Shown here: positions 59,829-64,000 of the stretch, piece by piece
How positions within the stretch are numbered: the first letter of the stretch is position 1
How the letters are laid out: every line of letters starts with the position of its first letter
Assembly: GCA_031761405.1 (NCBI GenBank)
Contig: JASEVX010000007.1
Coordinates: forward strand, 36,522,849 to 36,586,848
From: Serripes groenlandicus
Lineage: Eukaryota; Mollusca; Bivalvia; Cardiida; Cardiidae
Length of the DNA stretch: 64,000 nucleotides
Direction: 5' to 3'
Translations under genes and position numbers: made by a program
Notes under the pieces: generated by a model
The model's database searches: none
Told to the model about the DNA's origin: nothing
The model's input: only the letters and a program-made list of their open reading frames with translations

Positions 59829-60013
59829 TTAACCCCACTTTCCCACCTATAGACGCATTTTGATACATCTGCAGCAGACAGATTTTGAAAACATCAAAAT
59901 GTTTTCAACTTTTTTCAGTAATTATACCTACAATTATAGAGATTTTCCATATTTGTGAGTACACATTTTCAAAGTCATCTGCTGCATATTTGCTGTAAGT
60001 TGGAAAGGGTTAA
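59829..60013 (+). mobile_element. TTAA-MITE, subfamily O, central deletion
   Basis: TTAA both sides; CACTTTCCCACCTATAGACG left and TTGCTGTAAGTTGGAAAGGG right; the central palindrome is absent. Confidence 0.8.
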
Positions 60014-60701
60014 TAATTGACATGATCACCAATGTTTGAAAATTGCAGGATCAAGAGACAATCATGTTAACAATCTTTGTTCACTATATTATATTTCCAA
60101 AGTAATGTTATAGCTACTCGATCTAACACTGTTATATGTCCTATGAAAGATATGCAAAGAAGTATCAAAAGAGACTGAAGTTTCTCTGATTTCTTTTTTG
60201 GGGGATAATCTTAATTTCTTTTTCCCCTGGAATGTATAGACTTTGATGTGGATCAATTTGCATAATCGCTTGTCTTTATGCAGACAATTTATGTATTTTT
60301 AATACACTGACTTTATACTTATATACATACAATTGAGGCTTGATATATTGGGTGATGTCAGTTCTATTGCCATCTAATTTATTTTATTTTCCAAATGCTG
60401 TTTTATTGCCACTAGTTCAGTTGTTGGATAGAATACAGGACCAAGGCGCTCTTCAAGAATAGTTTATTTGTTTGCTTGAATGTGTGATCTGTTCTTGGTC
60501 TACAAGGTTCCTTAATGCTGATTTAAGTGATGAAAAGCTTGTGTTTGTTGATTAGTCTTTATGCGACCTTCAACAATATTTAAGTAATATCACATATTTC
60601 CAGGGTAAATTGCCCATACCACTGGTAAGTTTTACCTGATAACAGTTATAATACTTTCCCCGCAATTCTCAACGCTACAGAGGAAAGTAACAACTACCAT
60701 A
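60014..60701. other. Low-repeat interval
   Basis: CGACCTTCAACAATATTTAAG near 60564 may be SINE debris; no gene supported. Confidence 0.35.
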
Positions 60702-60937
60702 TTCAACCCCCTCTGACAGGCAGACATATTTTGATGAATCGATCTGCAGCAGACGACTTTAAAAAACAGTGTGGCAAAAGGAATAATTGCTCATAATGAG
60801 CAATTCCTCCATATGCCGCAATGTTTTCAGTTCTATTCATTTTAATTATACTTTCATTTATAGAGAATTACCATATTTAAGTGTAGACATTTTCAAAGTT
60901 GTCTGCTGCAGATTTCTTGTACGTGGGAAAGGATTAA
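60702..60937 (+). mobile_element. TTAA-MITE, subfamily O
   Basis: TTCAACCCCCTCTGACAGGC left, GTACGTGGGAAAGGATTAA right, centre TTGCTCATAATGAGCAA perfect. Confidence 0.82.
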
Positions 60938-61024
60938 AGTCTTTGGTTAAGCAGATTGAGGATATGCAGACAGATCTTTATCAACACTTGACATGAATTC
61001 CTTAAGGTTGGTCTTTCACAGGGC

Positions 61025-61120
61025 ACTTCCTTTCCCACAAGCAGGCGCATTTCAGCAGACATCTTTTGAAAACACTGTTGCCACAATGTTTTCAACTCTT
61101 CTCAATAATTACACGTTCCT
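61025..61120 (+). repeat. TTAA-MITE fragment
   Basis: CACTTCCTTTCCCACAAGC, TTTCAGCAGACATCTTTTG, then half of the interior up to the next copy. Confidence 0.65.
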
Positions 61121-61333
61121 TTAACCCTTTCCCTCATACAACAATTTTGCAGTAGATGACTTTGAACATATTTTGTCATAAAATAGAAAATCTCTATAAT
61201 CTAATATGTGGAAAACATTGTGGCAAAAGGAGAAATTGTTCGTTTTGAGCAATTTCTTCTTTTGTCACTATGTTTTCAAAAAGTTGCCTGCTGCAGAGGT
61301 GTCAGAAAGCGTCTATATGAGGGAAAGGGTTAA
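61121..61333 (-). mobile_element. TTAA-MITE, subfamily Y
   Basis: 213 bp with TTAA both sides; a 17-bp deletion removes the GGATAACCTATGAC segment. A solo right end follows at 61345-61400. Confidence 0.9.
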
Positions 61334-61555
61334 AGAGAATTTCCATTATTTGTCCAAATTCTCTTTCAAAATCATCTGCTGCAGATTTGTTGTATATGGG
61401 AAACTTCAGAACGTGTTAAATATATAAACAATAGCATCCATCTGGATAACATGACTTTTCAGTTTATGAAAAAAGTAGACTAAGTGGCTTCATTCCATAA
61501 AAGTCTTAGAATCGGGGTTGGACAGATAATAATGACTGGTGTGATCATGAAACAA

Positions 61556-61851
61556 ACTAGAAATATCACTGAAGGTGATGAATACCCCCAGCTGGTGCCT
61601 GACAATATACATATGTATGAGAAATTCAAGGGGCCATAACTCATTTAAAAATAATTCCAGTGCAACACGCAGACAATATGCACAACTAGGCCTGGTATCA
61701 TTTTTGTGAAGTTATATTGAATTCTGACAAAGGGTTGCTGAGAAATAGTGTTCACAAGAAATGTCCACAGACCAGCGGACCGACAAACCAACAAACCGAC
61801 CGACAAGCATGACTCCTATATAGCCCCCATATACTATGTATCTGGGGTTAT
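61556..61851 (+). mobile_element. Tandem-core type element, family E, copy 2, complete
   Basis: ACTAG start, hairpin ATCACTGAAGGTGAT, tag ATACCCCCAG, one core unit, ACCGACAAACCAACAAACCG microsatellite, 3' CTGGGGTTAT, a mutated tag complement. At 296 bp it is the shortest complete example of the shared plan. Confidence 0.87.
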
Positions 61852-62020
61852 AATAAAATCACTAACCTTTTCACTGATAAGGAAACTGTTAGGCACTCTC
61901 TACAGAAGAGCAATTCTTCCTTTTCCCACAATGTTTTCAATTCTTATATTACCTACAATATACCAGGTTTCATATCACTTCATTTGCATAGATTTTAAAG
62001 CAGATGACTTTGAAAGTGTC

Positions 62021-62097
62021 TTAACCCTTTCCCTCATACAACAAGTCTGCAGCAGACGACTTTGAACGTATTTTGTCAAATAATAGAATATCTCTAT
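62021..62097 (-). mobile_element. TTAA-MITE, subfamily Y, cut by family D copy 2
   Basis: TTAACCCTTTCCCTCATAC to AATATCTCTATA. The rest of the MITE was not found after 62870. Confidence 0.85.
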
Positions 62098-62870
62098 AAA
62101 CGAACTTGGCCTAGGTTGTTACCAAGTTTGTGGGAGTTATTGCACGGAAACAGCAAGAAACGACTTTTTTTGTTAATTAAGGGACCAAAACTCCACCGAA
62201 AAATGTCCACCGAAAGTGACGATCGAACTTGGCCTAGCCCTTAAGGCATTTAACCTTGTTACCAAGTTTGAAAAAAAACGGTTCACATTTGTGGCAGTTA
62301 TTGTACAGAAACAACAAGAAACAACATTTTTTGTTAAATAAAGGGCCATAACTCCACCGAAAAATGTCCACCGAAAGTGACGATCGAACTTGGCCTAGCC
62401 TTTAAGGCATTTAACCTTGTTACCAAGTTTAAAAAAAAACGGTTCACATTTGTGGCAGTTATTGCACGGAAACAGCAAGAAACGACATTTTTTGTTAAAT
62501 AAGGGGCCATAACTCCACCGAAAGTGACGATCCAACTTGGCCTAGCCCTTAAGGCATTTAACCTTGTAACCAATTTTGAAAAAAAACGGTTCACATTTGT
62601 GGCAGTTATTGCACGGAAACAGCAAGAAACGACATTTTTTGTTATATAAGGGGCCATAACTCCACCAAATATAGTCCGCCGAAAGTGACGATCGAACTTG
62701 GCCTAGCCCTTAAGGCATTTAACCTTGTTACCAGGTTTGAAAAAAACGGTTCACATTTGTGGCAGTTATTGCACGGAAACGAAGTGTGACAGACAGACAG
62801 ACAGACAGACGGACAGACGGACAAACCGAAATTAATAACCCCCCTTTTTTTCTTCGAAAAAGCGGGGGAT
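62098..62870 (+). mobile_element. Tandem-core element, family D, copy 2, 5' truncated
   Basis: Five units, GACAGACAGACAGACAGACG microsatellite and the terminal hairpin to GCGGGGGAT. No ACAAG end, hairpin or tag at left. Minus-strand frames up to 107 codons are repeat read-through. Confidence 0.87.
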
Positions 62871-62877
62871 AATAATA

Positions 62878-64000
62878 ACAAGAGGCCCATGAGGGCCTAT
62901 GCTCTACTGGTATAGTTCTTTGGTCATTTTCAATCCAGAGCATGTATGTATGGTGAAGATCGGATAGTAAATGGCGGCTATTTTGTGTTCAAAAGCTGTA
63001 TTATAGCAATTTCAAGGGCCATAATCCAGTCTTGCATTGGCGGATCTGGCTGGTTTGCGAAAGGAACCGAGCTCTCATCAATATTCAACTACTATCTAAG
63101 TTTGGTGAAGATCAGATAGTAAATGGAGGCTCTATTGTTTTCACAAGCTGTATTATAGCAATTTTGACAATTTCAAGGGCCATAATCCAGTCATGCAAAG
63201 GCACATCTGGCTGGTTTTCAAAAGGATCCAAGCTCTCATCAATATTTAACTACTATCTAAGTTTGGTGAAGATCAGATAGTAAATGGAGGCTCTATTGTG
63301 TTCACAAGCTGTATTATGGCAATTTTGACAATTTCAAGGGCCATAATCTAGTCATGCAAGGGCACATCTGGCTGGTTTTCGAAAGGAACTAAGCTCTTAT
63401 GGATACCTAACTACTGTGTAAGTTTGGTGAAGATCAGATAGTAAATGGAGCCTCTATTGTGTTCACAAGCTCTTTTATAGCAATTTTGACAATTCCAAGG
63501 GCCATAATCTAGTCTTGCATGGGCGGATCTGGCTGGTTTTCGAAAGGAACCGAGCTCTCATGAATATCTAACTACTATCTGAGTTTGGGGAAGATTAGTT
63601 AGTAAATGGTTCGCGAAAGGAACCAAGCTCTCATGGATATCTAACTACTGTATAAGTTTGATTGAGATACAATCAAAACTGAAGACTTTATCGCGTTCAC
63701 AAGCTCTATTATAGCAATTCTGACAATTTCAAGGGCCATAATCCAGTCTTGCATGGCCGGATCTAGCTGGTTTACAAAAGGAACCAAGCTCTCATGGATA
63801 CCTTACTACTGTGTAAGTTTGGTGAAGATCAGATAGTAAATGGAGCCTCTATTGTGTTCAAAAGCTGTATTATAGCAATTTTGACAATTCCAAGGGCCAT
63901 AATCCAGTCTTGCATGGGCGAATCTGGCTGGTTTTCAAAAGGAACCGAGCTCTCATGGATATCTAACTACTGTATAAGTTTGATTGAGATACAAAGACTG
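62878..64000 (+). mobile_element. Tandem-core element, family H, runs off the window
   Basis: ACAAG with hairpin AGGCCCATGAGGGCCT and tag ATGCTCTACTGG. At least six units (~160 bp, one longer) are marked by GGGCCATAATC(C/T)AGTC, GGATCTGGCTGGTTTTC, GAAAGGAACCGAGCTCTCAT and GGTGAAGATCAGATAGTAAA. The matching 3' end can be seen in the truncated copy at 52696-52870. Confidence 0.88.

Overview
The window looks like nuclear DNA of a bivalve mollusc, possibly a heterodont clam. This is inference from AT-rich sequence and repeats of bivalve type: tRNA-headed SINEs with a (CAAT)n or (CAAA)n tail, pearl-like tandem-repeat elements ending in ACGG microsatellite, and a DIRS retrotransposon. No bacterial, viral or organellar gene was seen. 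Almost the whole 64 kb is mobile or repeated DNA. The only host gene piece I can support is a terminal coding exon at 1645-1890 (81 codons, splice acceptor, TGA). A minus-strand open stretch near 15.5 kb and a CpG-rich ATG at 58.56 kb are much weaker candidates.

Four classes of repeat explain most of the window. (1) A TTAA-flanked MITE of about 230 bp (termini CCCTTTCCC/GGGAAAGGG, conserved CTGCAGCAGAC inside each arm, central palindrome around AATTGC/GCAATT) occurs in more than 60 full or partial copies, roughly a sixth of the window by hand tally. I separate a young subfamily Y from an older subfamily O. (2) Tandem-repeat elements from several unrelated families share one plan: ACWAG at the 5' end, a short hairpin, a family-specific tag, a tandem core, an ACGG-like microsatellite, a 3' hairpin, and the reverse complement of the tag. 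Two nested cases show insertion between two A's with no target duplication, as in Helentron-type elements. (3) SINEs, five with clear target-site duplications. (4) One 6.4 kb DIRS-type retrotransposon at 3667-10059 with inverted terminal repeats, an internal complementary region and a broken reverse transcriptase.

Layout: 1-3.2 kb holds MITEs, the host exon, its presumed 3' UTR and an array of MITE ends; 3.2-10.1 kb the DIRS, itself carrying a MITE and a SINE; 10.1-16.7 kb MITEs, SINEs and an inverted tandem-core element; 16.8-18.2 kb an element built of AGGTCA-rich repeats inserted in a MITE; 20.0-21.4, 45.5-46.9 and 56.1-57.6 kb three copies of a second AGGTCA-rich family (reverse orientation); 22.8-23.7, 36.6-38.2 and 50.0-52.1 kb the ACAAGAGGGCC family, including a copy inside a copy; 24-36 and 40-44 kb mostly MITEs; 47.3-48.1 kb another tandem family; 57.6-60.7 kb the least repetitive part; 62.1-64.0 kb two more tandem families, the last running off the window.

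The most interesting points are the shared modular architecture of the tandem elements, the concentration of perfect nuclear-receptor-type half-sites and direct repeats inside them, tandem amplification of a MITE terminus in 41-bp steps, and a DIRS copy with nearly identical terminal repeats around wrecked coding sequence.
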